A DNA stretch of 64,000 bases from CAZWSX01 sp964636985 (GCA_964636985.1 CAZWSX010000006.1:1-64000), one strand, 5' to 3'. Shown: positions 7,832 to 16,444, counted from the first letter of the stretch. Numbers and translations are program-made. Notes: generated from the letters alone by a model not told the origin.

Positions 7832-9178
7832 ATGCTTCGCCCCAAACGAACCGAGTCGGCCATGAAGCCAGATATCGTTCCCTATCTGCGGACCGCCATT
7901 CCGGGGCCGAAGGCAACCGCGATGATCGCGGCCGACGAACAAGTCTCGTCTCCTTCCTACACGCGGATGTATCCGCTGGCCGTTGCGCGAGGGTACGGCG
8001 CAGTCATCGAGGATGTCGATGGCAATCGCTTTCTCGACTTTACAGCTGGGATCGCCGTTTGCGCTACCGGCCATTGCCACCCGCGCGTGGTCAAGGCGAT
8101 TCAACGGCAGGCGGGCAAACTGCTCCACATGTCGGGAACCGATTTCTACTACGGCCCACAAGTCGAGTTGGCGCAAGCACTAGCCAGGATTGCGCCGGGA
8201 CCATGTCCCAAACGCGTCTTCTTTGCCAACAGCGGAACCGAGGCGATTGAAGCGGGCATCAAGCTGGCGCGGTGGCACACCAAGCGGCAAAACGTGATCG
8301 CGTTTTTTGGCAGTTTCCACGGCCGCACGATGGGCTCCCTTTCCTTAACAGCGAGCAAGGCCGTGCAACGCCGCGGCTTTGGCAATCTGCTGCCTGGAGT
8401 CGCGCATGTCGATTACCCCAATCCCTACCGAGAGATCTCGGTTGACGAAACGTTTCGTCAACTCGATCGGCTGTTCTTGCGCACGATGTCGCCTGAAGAA
8501 GTCGCGGCGATCGTCGTGGAACCGATTCAAGGCGAAGGGGGCTACCTGGTTCCGCCGCTCGATTTTCTTCCGCGGCTCAAAGAGTTTGCCGTTGGTCACG
8601 GCATCATGTTGGTCGCGGACGAAGTTCAATCGGGCTTTGGCCGCACCGGGCGGATGTTCGCTTGCGAACATGAGGGAGTCGAACCCGATATCCTCTGCCT
8701 GGCCAAGGGTATCGCTTCCGGCATGCCGCTGGGAGCGATGATCGCTCGGGCCGACGTCATGGATTGGCCGCCGGGATCGCATGCCAGCACGTTCGGTGGC
8801 AATCCCGTCGCTTGTGTGGCGGCGCTCGAAACAATCGGACTGATTCAAGACGAACTGGCGGCCAACGCCGCCGATGTGGGCTCTCTTCTGCAAGAAGGAC
8901 TGCAAGCCCTCGCTCAGCGTCATGCCGTCATTGGCGAAGTGCGCGGTCGCGGGCTGATGATCGGCGCCGAACTGGTCACGAGCCGAGAGACCAAGGAGCC
9001 AGCCAAGCAAACATGCTTCGACGTGATCGACGCCTGCTTCCGCCGCGGTTTGCTACTGCTTCCGTGCGGGCAAAGTACCTTGCGATTCTGCCCACCGCTG
9101 GTGATCACGCGCGAGCATGTGACCACAGCACTTAAGATATTGGACGAGGCGTTGACGGAGATCGCCGCGAATCGATGA
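7832..9178 (+). CDS. Class III PLP-dependent aminotransferase (GabT/ArgD type)
   Basis: 448-residue PLP enzyme, cytoplasmic. Seen: GIAVCATGHCHPRV near the N-terminus, the PLP-phosphate site NSGTEAIEAG, GSFHGRTMGSLS, the VVEPIQGEGGY strand, VADEVQSGFGRTG with the pyridine-binding Asp, and the Schiff-base lysine in CLAKGIASGMPLGA. These define the acetylornithine / 4-aminobutyrate / ornithine aminotransferase family; the substrate cannot be chosen from sequence alone. The start ATG at 7832 is preferred over upstream ATGs at 7775 and 7802 because GAAGGAGAT lies 6 bases before it. It appears monocistronic, with the next gene convergent. Confidence 0.93.
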   Translation: MLRPKRTESAMKPDIVPYLRTAIPGPKATAMIAADEQVSSPSYTRMYPLAVARGYGAVIEDVDGNRFLDFTAGIAVCATGHCHPRVVKAIQRQAGKLLHMSGTDFYYGPQVELAQALARIAPGPCPKRVFFANSGTEAIEAGIKLARWHTKRQNVIAFFGSFHGRTMGSLSLTASKAVQRRGFGNLLPGVAHVDYPNPYREISVDETFRQLDRLFLRTMSPEEVAAIVVEPIQGEGGYLVPPLDFLPRLKEFAVGHGIMLVADEVQSGFGRTGRMFACEHEGVEPDILCLAKGIASGMPLGAMIARADVMDWPPGSHASTFGGNPVACVAALETIGLIQDELAANAADVGSLLQEGLQALAQRHAVIGEVRGRGLMIGAELVTSRETKEPAKQTCFDVIDACFRRGLLLLPCGQSTLRFCPPLVITREHVTTALKILDEALTEIAANR

Positions 9179-9199
9179 CGAAAGCCATTTCCATCGCCC

Positions 9200-9760
9200 T
9201 TAGCCGCGGGTTCGTTGGTCGTCGATGGGGATTTCCTTTTCGACCGCATTCATCAGGATTCGATCGAGGCCGCTTCCCTTCATCAAGTCGCTAACGGTGA
9301 GCGTCTCCTCGGAGGACTGCCCGTTCTTCATCGTTTGCAAATACAACGTATGAGTGACTGTGGTTCCCCTCTTTCGGCTGCGGCTAATAGATTCTTTGAT
9401 CGTGATGAACTTGATGTCCTGGTACAAGAAGGACTGTTCGGTGAAGTAGAGGGCCATAGCACGGCGGCACTTAAAGCCTTCTTTGTTAATCGTAACCTTA
9501 GAAAACCATGCGTCGGGGGCGAACACCAGTGCAAAGATGAAACCGACAATGCACGCGATTCGGCCCCGCCATTCGGTAAAAAAGAAGAAACCGACTGCGG
9601 CAACGACCCCGCCGAGCACCATGAGCATGGGTAGCCAACTCTCATGGGTGTAAACGAAAGAGTTTCCGACCTGTTGTTCGGTGACGCAGCCTGAAAAAAT
9701 CAACGGCAACAATAAGAGAAGAAAGTGCCAACGATATCGCAAACGACCTGCCCTGCCCAT
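9200..9760 (-). CDS. Hypothetical membrane lipoprotein-like protein
   Basis: 186 residues, not recognised. The N-terminus is a basic stretch followed by LLLLLPLIFSGC, a lipobox-like signal-peptidase II site at Cys25. Two hydrophobic segments follow (about 43-60 and 67-82, separated by FFFFTEWRGR), then a hydrophilic C-terminal half with predicted beta character (YLQTMKNGQSSEETLTV). It may be a short membrane protein with an exposed C-terminal domain. It converges on the aminotransferase gene with 21 bases between them. A 16-base tandem duplication lies just upstream of its start. Confidence 0.7.
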   Translation of the reverse strand: MGRAGRLRYRWHFLLLLLPLIFSGCVTEQQVGNSFVYTHESWLPMLMVLGGVVAAVGFFFFTEWRGRIACIVGFIFALVFAPDAWFSKVTINKEGFKCRRAMALYFTEQSFLYQDIKFITIKESISRSRKRGTTVTHTLYLQTMKNGQSSEETLTVSDLMKGSGLDRILMNAVEKEIPIDDQRTRG

Positions 9761-9774
9761 TGCGCGCTCTCCAT

Positions 9775-9806
9775 GGTTCTTTGGTTACACGGTTCTTTGG
9801 TTACAC
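9775..9806. repeat. Perfect 16-bp tandem duplication
   Basis: GGTTCTTTGGTTACAC occurs twice without a gap (9775-9790 and 9791-9806), followed by a degenerate third unit. It lies just upstream of the hypothetical lipoprotein gene and may be a slippage product in the 5' leader. Confidence 0.9.
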
Positions 9807-9863
9807 AGTTTTCTAACTACATAGTGGTGCTCTCGAGGCGGAGATTCTCATCCATCCAAGGCG

Positions 9864-10826
9864 CTAATACAATACTTTTTTCAGGTCGGAAAGTACTTTG
9901 GTGAGTCGCTGTCGGTCGCCGCCGCGGACTTCGCTGCTGACCCAGCCGTAGTAGTTGGTTTCCTGACATGCCTTGCGAACGTCGGCCCACGGCACATCCC
10001 CTTCGCCGACGTCGCAGAACCCTCCGCCATCGCCCAGCTTGAAGTCTTTGGTATCGCACTTGATTACCCGTGGGCCGAAGGCTCGCAACCATTTGGCGGG
10101 GTCGCCGTACTTGCGATGGTTGCTGAAATCGAAATAGAGGCCAACCCAACTGCAGTTGATCTCGTCGACATACTTGATGAACAATTCGGGCAACTGATCT
10201 GCCGGGCCGTCGTGCGTGTAGAGGAACTGGTTCCAAACATTTTCGATCCCGATACGGATTCCCAACTCGGCAGCCAAGGGAATCACGCGGCGAATCCCTT
10301 CGATGCTTCGCTTCCAAACTTGATCGAAATTCTCGTTCGTGGCATCGGCAACTTTGCCAGGGACGAGCAGCACGGTTGATCCGCCGACCGTCTTGCAGAA
10401 TTTCAACGCCGTCTTCATGTTGGCGACTGCTTTCTCGCGCACGTCCGGATCGGGGTCCGACATCCGCACGTTCCAGTGGTACGGATTGACCAACCCTTGG
10501 ACCGGCAAGCCGACCTTCGCGCTGGCTTCGGCGATCTCGTGCGGATTGGCATCGAGGGCCTGGTCATATTCGACGCCGTCGTAGCCCAAATCCTTGAGAA
10601 GTTGGAACTTTTCGACCCACGACTTGCACGAGGGATCGTTGATCATTCCCGATTTCACGGAAAACCAAAAGCGACGCTGTTCGTCCACGGGCTTTTCCTC
10701 GGCAGCGAGAGAAGCGGAAGATTGCAAGGCGGCGGCAACAAATCCTGCCGCGCCGATCGCGCAGCCGACAAATTCGCGCCGGTCCACTTGAGGAAAGGCC
10801 GAGTTACGTGAGGTGTCTTTGCGCAT
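9864..10826 (-). CDS. Sugar phosphate isomerase/epimerase, Tat-exported (xylose isomerase-like TIM barrel)
   Basis: 320-residue protein with a twin-arginine signal (DRREFVGCAIGAAGF, then a hydrophobic stretch ending ASLAAEE), so it is exported folded. The body matches the AP-endonuclease-2 / xylose-isomerase-like TIM barrel seen in sugar isomerases and epimerases: LKDLGYDGVEYD, GLVNPYHWN, IGIENVWNQF and the late GEGDVPWADV block carry the acidic and histidine metal ligands expected of this fold. This exported family is expanded in planctomycetes. The start at 10826 is chosen because it gives a compact Tat signal. The substrate is unknown. It lies downstream of, but behind a terminator from, the 831-residue membrane protein gene. 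Confidence 0.88.
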   Translation of the reverse strand: MRKDTSRNSAFPQVDRREFVGCAIGAAGFVAAALQSSASLAAEEKPVDEQRRFWFSVKSGMINDPSCKSWVEKFQLLKDLGYDGVEYDQALDANPHEIAEASAKVGLPVQGLVNPYHWNVRMSDPDPDVREKAVANMKTALKFCKTVGGSTVLLVPGKVADATNENFDQVWKRSIEGIRRVIPLAAELGIRIGIENVWNQFLYTHDGPADQLPELFIKYVDEINCSWVGLYFDFSNHRKYGDPAKWLRAFGPRVIKCDTKDFKLGDGGGFCDVGEGDVPWADVRKACQETNYYGWVSSEVRGGDRQRLTKVLSDLKKVLY

Positions 10827-10851
10827 CGGAATGATCCTGATTGCCTGGGAG

Positions 10852-10893
10852 GTAAAACAAAACACCCCGCCACTTTAATTCGAGGCGGGGTGT
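10852..10893 (-). terminator. Intrinsic terminator after the FPGQQ-repeat protein gene
   Basis: On the minus strand ACACCCCGCC, a 12-base loop and GGCGGGGTGT make a perfect 10-bp GC-rich stem (arms 10862-10871 and 10884-10893), followed by TTTTGTTTTAC. It separates the gene ending at 10922 from the epimerase gene starting at 10826. Confidence 0.9.
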
Positions 10894-10921
10894 CTGAAAA
10901 TCACGGCAGGCAAAGCGATGG

Positions 10922-13417
10922 CTAGGCGGCGCCGACGCGGAACGATCGCAGGAAGTCGACCACGGCCTTTTCCTTGGCCTTGTCTTTAGGACCAACGTAG
11001 AGCAGGACGTACACTTTCGAGCCGTATCCGACGATCTTGCCCTTGTGGAGATCGTTGCCTTGCTCGAACTCAATCTCGTACGTCGGGCGGCCTTCCAGGC
11101 TGATATCCCGCTTCCGCACCGCGCCCGGCGATTTCACTCCGGGAATCGGCTCGTCAACCAGCGACAACACCAAATCGCGGACGGTCTTTCCGGCCGGCAA
11201 TGAGTACTCCGCGAAGACAAAACGCCCATTGGCATCGCCTTTTAAATCGCGAATCAGACAGTCGGTTCCCATGCCCTGTTTCTTCTCGGGCTCACCCGGC
11301 GGCACGGAAGGAAGATTCACGGCGATCGCACCATCGCTCGATCGCACCACCTGGCCCGTAAGAGTCAGCGCCGTATTCGTAGCAGGTTTGGCATTTGCCG
11401 AAGGACTGGCTGCCGAGGCGACGGAATTTGATCCGGGCTTGGAACCATTTGGGTCCGCGCGACGGAACGAATTGTAGAAGGTGGTTTCGATATTGGCGTT
11501 AGCATTGGAAGTGATCACCGCCTGCAACATGAGGAGCAGCTTGCCAGTGAAGATGAGACGGATCTTGGCATTGACCGTAACCGTCGCATTACCTTGCTGC
11601 GTCGTGACTGCGACAGCGAGGTCTCGACCCGGCATGCCTAGGATCTCAGTCTTCGTAGAAGACTTCACTTCCATCTTGCCATTCATCGCGGACAGCGTTT
11701 TCGTGGCACCGCTGATAATGTTTTGCTCGATTTGCGCGTATTCCTGATCGTTCGGTATCCGAGGCAAAGCTTCCGACGCCACAACGAAGAAACCATACTT
11801 GGGAGAGATTGCTACGGCAGCCTTGCCGGCCTGCTGGCCGGGCGCTGATGGTACCATTTGCTCGTTGGGTTGGACGGGCATCCAGATTTCAAATTCGCCA
11901 TCGGCGAATCGGTGAATGGTCCCTTCATTCGGCAATGCGATCGAGTTTGCAGCAGCGACATTGGTGACTGGCGGCGTGCTTTGGGTCGCATTAGGAGTCG
12001 CGGCGATCGCAGGCGCGCCGCCGAGTGTCAAATTCGCGCCGTTGGGATTCACGCGCCGGAAGGAATCAAAGAAGGTTTCCTCCGAACCAGTGGTGGCACC
12101 GGGCGTTTGAATCCAATAGAGGGTGATGGCTTTCTTACCGAAAAAGTAGGTGCGTAACTTCGCTCTGTGGTTCTTGTCGCCACTGGGAGAGCGAAATACC
12201 AACTTGACGTTGACCTCACGACCGGGGATGCCATCCTTTTCAATTTTCGATGACGATTCCAAATCGGCCGACCCGCCGTATCGCCGGACGAGGTTGTTCA
12301 GCATCGCAACGTTGATGCCTTCCTCCAGCGTAAAACTGCTGTCGTTTGGGATGCCCGGATACCACTCCTCCTCGAAGATGAAGAGCCCTTTGTCGTCGAG
12401 ATCAACCGTTCCTTTCTTGATGTGGGAGTTGCCGGGTTCGTTCTTGTCGAGTGAAAGAGTAGGAGTGCCAGGAACCCACAACTCAATCTCGTTATCCATC
12501 AAGCGTTCGATGTGACCACTTGGCAGTGGAACGGGCGCGGAATACGAAACCGTTACGGTCTGCGGCTTCTCGACCGGTTTCGCCGGCTCAACCGTTGTAT
12601 TCGAGGAGCCTGGATTGCCAGGAACGGCAACCACAGGCGGGCCGGCGTTCGGCGGCAGAGGCGTCGGTGAACCACCCCCGCCACTGCTGCTCATCATGAC
12701 CAGGCCCACAACAAGGCCGATCAGCAACACGGAGCCAAGGCCAACGGCGCCAAGGATCAGGGGCAGGTTGTTATCTTCTGCCTGGCCAGATTTTTGCGAA
12801 GGAAGCGTTCCCAAACCGCCACCGGGCATCGGCGCTCCGCCGAGTCCCAGCGGGTCGTTTGGATTCGCTCCAAAGCCGGGCGGCCCAAATCCTGCCGGAC
12901 CAAATCCAGCTGGGCCAGCAGGAAAGCCGTGCGCAGGACTTCCCATTGGCTGTGCGGGAAACGCCGAATTGAAATTGCCAAGGCCCAGCGGATCGGCCGA
13001 CGGCATCGCGCCTGGAAAGGGGCCGCCCAAAGGTGAACTAGGGAACGGCTGCGCAGGAAAAGGCTGCTGTCCCGGAAACGCTTGTTGCCCAGGAAATGGT
13101 TGCTGACCCGGAAATGCCTGTTGAGCGGGAAATGCTTGCTGCCCGGGAAATGCTTGTTGACCTGGGAATTGCTGTGCCGGAAACGCTTGAGCAGGGAAGG
13201 GCTGTGGTCCTGCACCAGCTGGTCGCGGAGCGGTGGGCTGAGCAACTGGTCTTTTGGCCCCTTGCGGAACGGCGCCTGCCGCTTGCGGCTTGGCCCCTGT
13301 GGGTGCGCCATTTATGGCAAGTGGTTGTTTGCAAAATGGGCAAGGTACTGTCTTGCCAATCAGATGATCCTGCGCTGCGAACTTCGCACCGCAGCCACAT
13401 GCTACTTGTACCGGCAT
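10922..13417 (-). CDS. Zinc-ribbon membrane protein with FPGQQ repeats and three related extracytoplasmic domains
   Basis: 831 residues; no known function. Order: an N-terminal zinc ribbon (CGCG at 7-10 with CPFC at 26-29); a Pro/Ala/Gln-rich linker with about nine FPGQQA/FPAQQA hexapeptides (74-126); a Gly/Phe/Pro segment with GFGPAGFGPPGFG; one membrane helix at about 217-242; then three repeated domains of about 150 residues. The repeats show as RLMDNEIELWVP / RFADGEFEIWMP / RSSDGAIAVNLP at their starts and DSFRRVNPNG / NSFRRADPNG / LRSFRVGAA at their ends. The layout suggests a cytoplasmic zinc head and a large outside part. It is transcribed alone and ends in a strong terminator. Confidence 0.82.
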   Translation of the reverse strand: MPVQVACGCGAKFAAQDHLIGKTVPCPFCKQPLAINGAPTGAKPQAAGAVPQGAKRPVAQPTAPRPAGAGPQPFPAQAFPAQQFPGQQAFPGQQAFPAQQAFPGQQPFPGQQAFPGQQPFPAQPFPSSPLGGPFPGAMPSADPLGLGNFNSAFPAQPMGSPAHGFPAGPAGFGPAGFGPPGFGANPNDPLGLGGAPMPGGGLGTLPSQKSGQAEDNNLPLILGAVGLGSVLLIGLVVGLVMMSSSGGGGSPTPLPPNAGPPVVAVPGNPGSSNTTVEPAKPVEKPQTVTVSYSAPVPLPSGHIERLMDNEIELWVPGTPTLSLDKNEPGNSHIKKGTVDLDDKGLFIFEEEWYPGIPNDSSFTLEEGINVAMLNNLVRRYGGSADLESSSKIEKDGIPGREVNVKLVFRSPSGDKNHRAKLRTYFFGKKAITLYWIQTPGATTGSEETFFDSFRRVNPNGANLTLGGAPAIAATPNATQSTPPVTNVAAANSIALPNEGTIHRFADGEFEIWMPVQPNEQMVPSAPGQQAGKAAVAISPKYGFFVVASEALPRIPNDQEYAQIEQNIISGATKTLSAMNGKMEVKSSTKTEILGMPGRDLAVAVTTQQGNATVTVNAKIRLIFTGKLLLMLQAVITSNANANIETTFYNSFRRADPNGSKPGSNSVASAASPSANAKPATNTALTLTGQVVRSSDGAIAVNLPSVPPGEPEKKQGMGTDCLIRDLKGDANGRFVFAEYSLPAGKTVRDLVLSLVDEPIPGVKSPGAVRKRDISLEGRPTYEIEFEQGNDLHKGKIVGYGSKVYVLLYVGPKDKAKEKAVVDFLRSFRVGAA
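13040..13198 (-). repeat. Coding tandem repeat, 18-bp FPGQQA units
   Basis: Inside the 831-residue gene, degenerate 12- to 18-bp units encode FPAQ, FPGQQA, FPAQQA and FPGQQP in series. Units of this kind change copy number easily, so length variation between strains is expected. Confidence 0.88.
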
Positions 13418-13684
13418 CGTAACCCCCTGCGTGCCCGCGGGCCTGCGTCTTACCGTACCGCTCGACGGACTGTGTTCGCTAGAAACACCTTTGCATTATT
13501 AACCGCGATCAAAAGTCTTACGTCAAGCGATTTCGTGCGGATTAATGCAAGAGTGGGAGAGAAGAGGGGCGCTCCAGAGAATGGGTGCTATCGCAGTGGC
13601 CTTTAGCCGCGCGAATATCGATCAATCCTGGCCGCGCAGGGAGGAACATTACGAAATGAAGACCGGCCCGTACTGCATGTCGCG

Positions 13685-14527
13685 CTAGTACGGGCGGTAG
13701 TTCTCGACGCTGGTCGGGTACAGATAACCGATGTGGTGTCGATCGCGGAGATGCACCGCTTCGGCGTTCCAAGTGGCAGGAGGGGCCAAGGTCGCTTCGG
13801 AGCGTGTTTCGGTATGCCCGTCGAGGTACCCGACGACCGAGCGAAAGCCGCCATGCCGGAAGTGCGTATTGGGGGCCGCGTACGCGTCTTGGGGACCTAA
13901 CAAGTAGAAGTTCTCGGTCACTTTCAGCTTGCCCGAGGCGTCCCATGGGATCTCGATCCGAGCAGCATCGGAGAGGACCACGATGTTTTTGGTAATGGGG
14001 AAATGGGCGAGGCTTCGCACTCTCATGATCGATGGCTGGGGCCAATTCGAAAAGTCTTCGAAGCCAATGTTCTGGTTGTAACCGTAGCCTCCCGTCTCGC
14101 CGCCGTAGAGAGGCGTGACCGTGGAACTATCCATGCTGGGGCACTTAAAGATGCCGCCGCTTTGTTCGATGTAAGGCCACAGCAAGCCCTTCGTCTTATC
14201 GGCCTGCGAGGCGTCGTAGTCGATCTCGCCGAACCAGGTCACCTGCCGCGGCCAAACCGAAGGCAAGTTGCAAGGAGGCAGCACGCGAAGCGAATCGTGG
14301 TAGGTGTGGGTCGCGAGTACAACCTGGCGGATGTTGCTGACGCACTGCGTGGTTCGCGCGGCTTCGCGCGCCGCTTGGACCGCGGGCAGCAACAGCGCCA
14401 CCAAGATTCCAATAATCGCAATGACGACGAGCAACTCGATCAGCGTGAAACCGCGTGGCTTTGTTGTTCGTGTTCTCGTCGGGCTTTGTGCCGCAGAGCG
14501 ACATTGCATCCAATTCAGATTTTTCAT
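13685..14527 (-). CDS. DUF1559 prepilin-like protein behind a cobalamin riboswitch
   Basis: About 280 residues. A basic leader ends in RGFTLIELLVVIAIIGILVALL, a type IV prepilin/pseudopilin N-terminus cut before Phe by prepilin peptidase. It continues with PAVQAAREAARTTQC, the hallmark of planctomycete DUF1559 proteins, and ends with the H-x9-DG type element (HFRHGGFRSV...YLDGHTE). Such proteins are taken to be surface or pseudopilus components; their exact role is not known. Either ATG at 14527 or ATG at 14539 could start it, with a GAGG 12 bases before the first. A cobalamin riboswitch lies about 175 bases upstream on the same strand, so its expression is probably lowered when B12 is plentiful. 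Confidence 0.9.
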   Translation of the reverse strand: MKNLNWMQCRSAAQSPTRTRTTKPRGFTLIELLVVIAIIGILVALLLPAVQAAREAARTTQCVSNIRQVVLATHTYHDSLRVLPPCNLPSVWPRQVTWFGEIDYDASQADKTKGLLWPYIEQSGGIFKCPSMDSSTVTPLYGGETGGYGYNQNIGFEDFSNWPQPSIMRVRSLAHFPITKNIVVLSDAARIEIPWDASGKLKVTENFYLLGPQDAYAAPNTHFRHGGFRSVVGYLDGHTETRSEATLAPPATWNAEAVHLRDRHHIGYLYPTSVENYRPY

Positions 14528-14703
14528 TTCAGTAGCCATCCTCGTGGCAGGAAGCAGCCCCGGCCGCTGATCAACACGGCGAGACGGTTCGTAGAAAAGG
14601 GTGCTCTCGTCCCGGCAGGTTGGGAGGCAAGCAGGGGTGCACGAGCGATGCGCTAGCGCGTAGTGATCGTTGTGTTTCGTGAAAGAACTGTTCGCGAAAG
14701 AAC

Positions 14704-14892
14704 CGTCCGCAAAATCACCACGCCAAGGCAGGTCTTCTGGCTTTCGGATCAAGCGACGACTCGCTGCCTTCCTCCATCGCGGGTTGCAATGGAGTGGCCG
14801 ATAGCGAGTGTCTTCTCCGATTACAGCGGCGGGACCGCGACGGATTTACACCGTCTTCCCTGTTTTCGCTTCCCTATTCTCATTCGCGGACG
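14704..14892 (-). promoter_or_regulatory. Cobalamin (B12) riboswitch
   Basis: Read on the minus strand the conserved core appears in order: AATAGGGAAG; GGGAAGACGGTGTAAATCC; the B12 box CGGTCCCGCCGCTGTAA (around 14822-14838); GCCACTCCAT followed by GATGGAGGAAGGC; and the 3' core GATCCGAAAGCCAGAAGACCTGCC, of which bases 14727-14750 are the complement. The end arms CGTCCGC (14886-14892) and GCGGACG (14704-14710) can pair as P1. Its 3' end points at the DUF1559 gene. No clear U-tract terminator follows within the roughly 175-base leader, so control may be at translation initiation. Confidence 0.95.
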
Positions 14893-15010
14893 ACAAGTCC
14901 TAAATGCACCTTGCGTGGGAGGGAAGCATCCTAGGGCGAAATGGGCTATTGTCAATTCGCTTGGGGAAAGTTCCCTTTGCCGGAGATGGCTCCGCCATTA
15001 CGCTGGAATT

Positions 15011-15511
15011 ATGGTCGCCGCTCCATCCAACTCGCCTGCTCGTCCGGCCGCGACAATCATCGCGCCGCCCGACGTTGAATTGTGGAATTGGCCCATCCGA
15101 GACGACGGTTGGCTAGCCATTCCCCCGGTCGCCATGTTTTTGGTGGCGGTTGCGATTGGTTACTGGCAGGGATCCGATTGGCGGCTCCCCACCATCGCCG
15201 GCGCGATTGCCGCGATCGCGCTCCATCGATTTTGGATTCCCGTGCGTTACGTGCTCTCGGTGGGGGGCGTTTCGCAGGGTTTTTTCGTCTTCCCGCGACG
15301 GATTCCATGGATCGCCATCCGGCGATTTGATGTCGAACCGTCGGGGGTGTGGCTATTCCCTACCGAGTCGGAGCGGCCGAACCGGTTTCTGGATGGCATC
15401 TTCATCCGCTTTGCCGGGCGAAGATCGGATGTCATGGCGTGTGTGACGTATTATCTGGGCGCTTGGGCGACCAATGCCGAAGCACCCACACGCACAGAAT
15501 TTCGACCTTAA
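15011..15511 (+). CDS. Hypothetical membrane protein
   Basis: 166 residues, not recognised. After a short Pro/Ala-rich N-terminus and PDVELWNWPIRDDGW there are two hydrophobic segments (about 38-56 and 63-82), then a basic and aromatic C-terminal domain (FFVFPRRIPWIAIRRFDVEP) resembling a small PH-like or DUF304-type domain, although that assignment is weak. The ATG at 15011 precedes a composition fitting a real protein; an upstream extension would run into the riboswitch locus. Its stop codon TAA overlaps the stop of the convergent 79-residue gene in the shared TTAA at 15508-15511. Confidence 0.7.
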   Translation: MVAAPSNSPARPAATIIAPPDVELWNWPIRDDGWLAIPPVAMFLVAVAIGYWQGSDWRLPTIAGAIAAIALHRFWIPVRYVLSVGGVSQGFFVFPRRIPWIAIRRFDVEPSGVWLFPTESERPNRFLDGIFIRFAGRRSDVMACVTYYLGAWATNAEAPTRTEFRP

Positions 15512-15747
15512 GTCGTTTTGGCGTCGATGTCTTTGAGCGAGCGTCCCAGGCGTTTTCGGGGGCCCGCGGGTTCGCTTTTGATGCGCAGTGATTCGCTGTT
15601 TTCGCTGCTTCGAAGATATTCTCCCAAGCGAGCGCTCAGATTGTCGTCATTCGGCGGAGTTCCAATGGTTTCCACCGCGTCGGCGACGCCTTGAATGACC
15701 GAGTGCCGTACCCCTTCGCGAATCCATTGAAACAAATTGAAGCTCAT
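15508..15747 (-). CDS. Small conserved-looking protein, 79 residues
   Basis: The start ATG at 15747 has GGAGG with an 8-base spacer, a near-ideal ribosome site. The N-terminal part (FNLFQWIREGVRHSVIQGVADAVE) is amphipathic-helical; the C-terminal part (GTPPNDDN, then SESLRIK and AGPRKRLGRSL) is charged. The C-terminal half resembles the tail of the FHA protein encoded next door (GTPPQDDD, SQSLRF, AGQPKERRERR), which suggests shared ancestry or a shared binding partner. The function is unknown. It is transcribed in the same direction as the FHA gene, separated by about 230 bases with a paired repeat. Confidence 0.75.
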   Translation of the reverse strand: MSFNLFQWIREGVRHSVIQGVADAVETIGTPPNDDNLSARLGEYLRSSENSESLRIKSEPAGPRKRLGRSLKDIDAKTT

Positions 15748-15856
15748 CGAATCACCCTCCATGGCGATAAAAGTCTTCCGGTACGGCAGCAATGAAACCG
15801 ATCCCCGGCACGCCGCGACTTTAGCGAGCCTACGGTGATAGGTAAAGACAGACCGA

Positions 15857-15935
15857 GGTGGCACTGGCGTCCAAAAGACGCCAGTGAGAGGATGACGTTG
15901 CTTCCACTGGTGTCTGAGGGACGCCAAATGCCACC
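15857..15935. repeat. Two inverted copies of a 30-bp dispersed repeat
   Basis: Copy A (15857-15886, GGTGGCACTGGCGTCC...) is itself a hairpin because CACTGGCGTC pairs with GACGCCAGTG. Copy B (15905-15935) is the same sequence in the opposite orientation with a few changes. A third copy lies at 41700-41729 and matches copy A at 27 of 30 positions. Confidence 0.85.
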
Positions 15936-15976
15936 CCCAATGCTCTAGCAAGCAATGATAGAACGCAAGTAAGACG

Positions 15977-16444
15977 CTACCCGTCGTTCTTCCGCCGCTC
16001 GCGCCGCTCCTTCGGTTGCCCGGCACTATCGTCATGAACGTTGAACCGCAGCGACTGCGATGATCCTCGTTGCAAACCTGCGCGATCCATGAGCGACCGC
16101 TGCATGATTTCCATGAAGTCGTCGTCTTGGGGAGGAGTTCCCACCGCCCCTAAATCGGAGGGGACATAGACGATGTTGAAATCGTGCTTGGAGACGGAGA
16201 GTTTGGCATTGGGATCGAGGCGTTTCCGAGCCGCAATGCGGTTTCCGTCGACCTTGGTTCCGTTGCTGCTTTCCAAGTCCTCGACGAACCAGTAACCTTC
16301 ACGAAGGGTCAACCGGCAGTGCTTCGACGAAACGTTGGCGAATTTGAGGCAAATGTCGCAATTGTCGCGACGTCCGATAAGAAGCTCCGGCTTCATTAGC
16401 GGGATGGGGTCGCCGCCCCCTGTCGGTACCAACTCACCGTACAT
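15977..16444 (-). CDS. FHA-domain protein
   Basis: About 155 residues from the ATG at 16444. FHA domains bind phosphothreonine peptides. The canonical residues are visible: LIGRRDNCDICL (Gly-Arg), VSSKHCRL (Ser-x-x-His) and LESSNGTKVDG (Asn-Gly). The FHA fold fills about residues 1-100 and is followed by a low-complexity tail (GTPPQDDD ... AGQPKERRERRK) similar to that of the small protein encoded downstream. With several Ser/Thr kinases elsewhere in the window, a role in phosphothreonine signalling is reasonable, but no specific partner is shown. An ATG at 16483 would add 13 residues without extending the FHA fold. Confidence 0.9.
   Translation of the reverse strand: MYGELVPTGGGDPIPLMKPELLIGRRDNCDICLKFANVSSKHCRLTLREGYWFVEDLESSNGTKVDGNRIAARKRLDPNAKLSVSKHDFNIVYVPSDLGAVGTPPQDDDFMEIMQRSLMDRAGLQRGSSQSLRFNVHDDSAGQPKERRERRKNDG

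Noticed and set aside
14663..15010. Longer N-terminus for the hypothetical membrane protein, reaching back into the B12 riboswitch
   Set aside because: The extension has no sensible composition and lies antisense to the conserved aptamer, so the ATG at 15011 is used.
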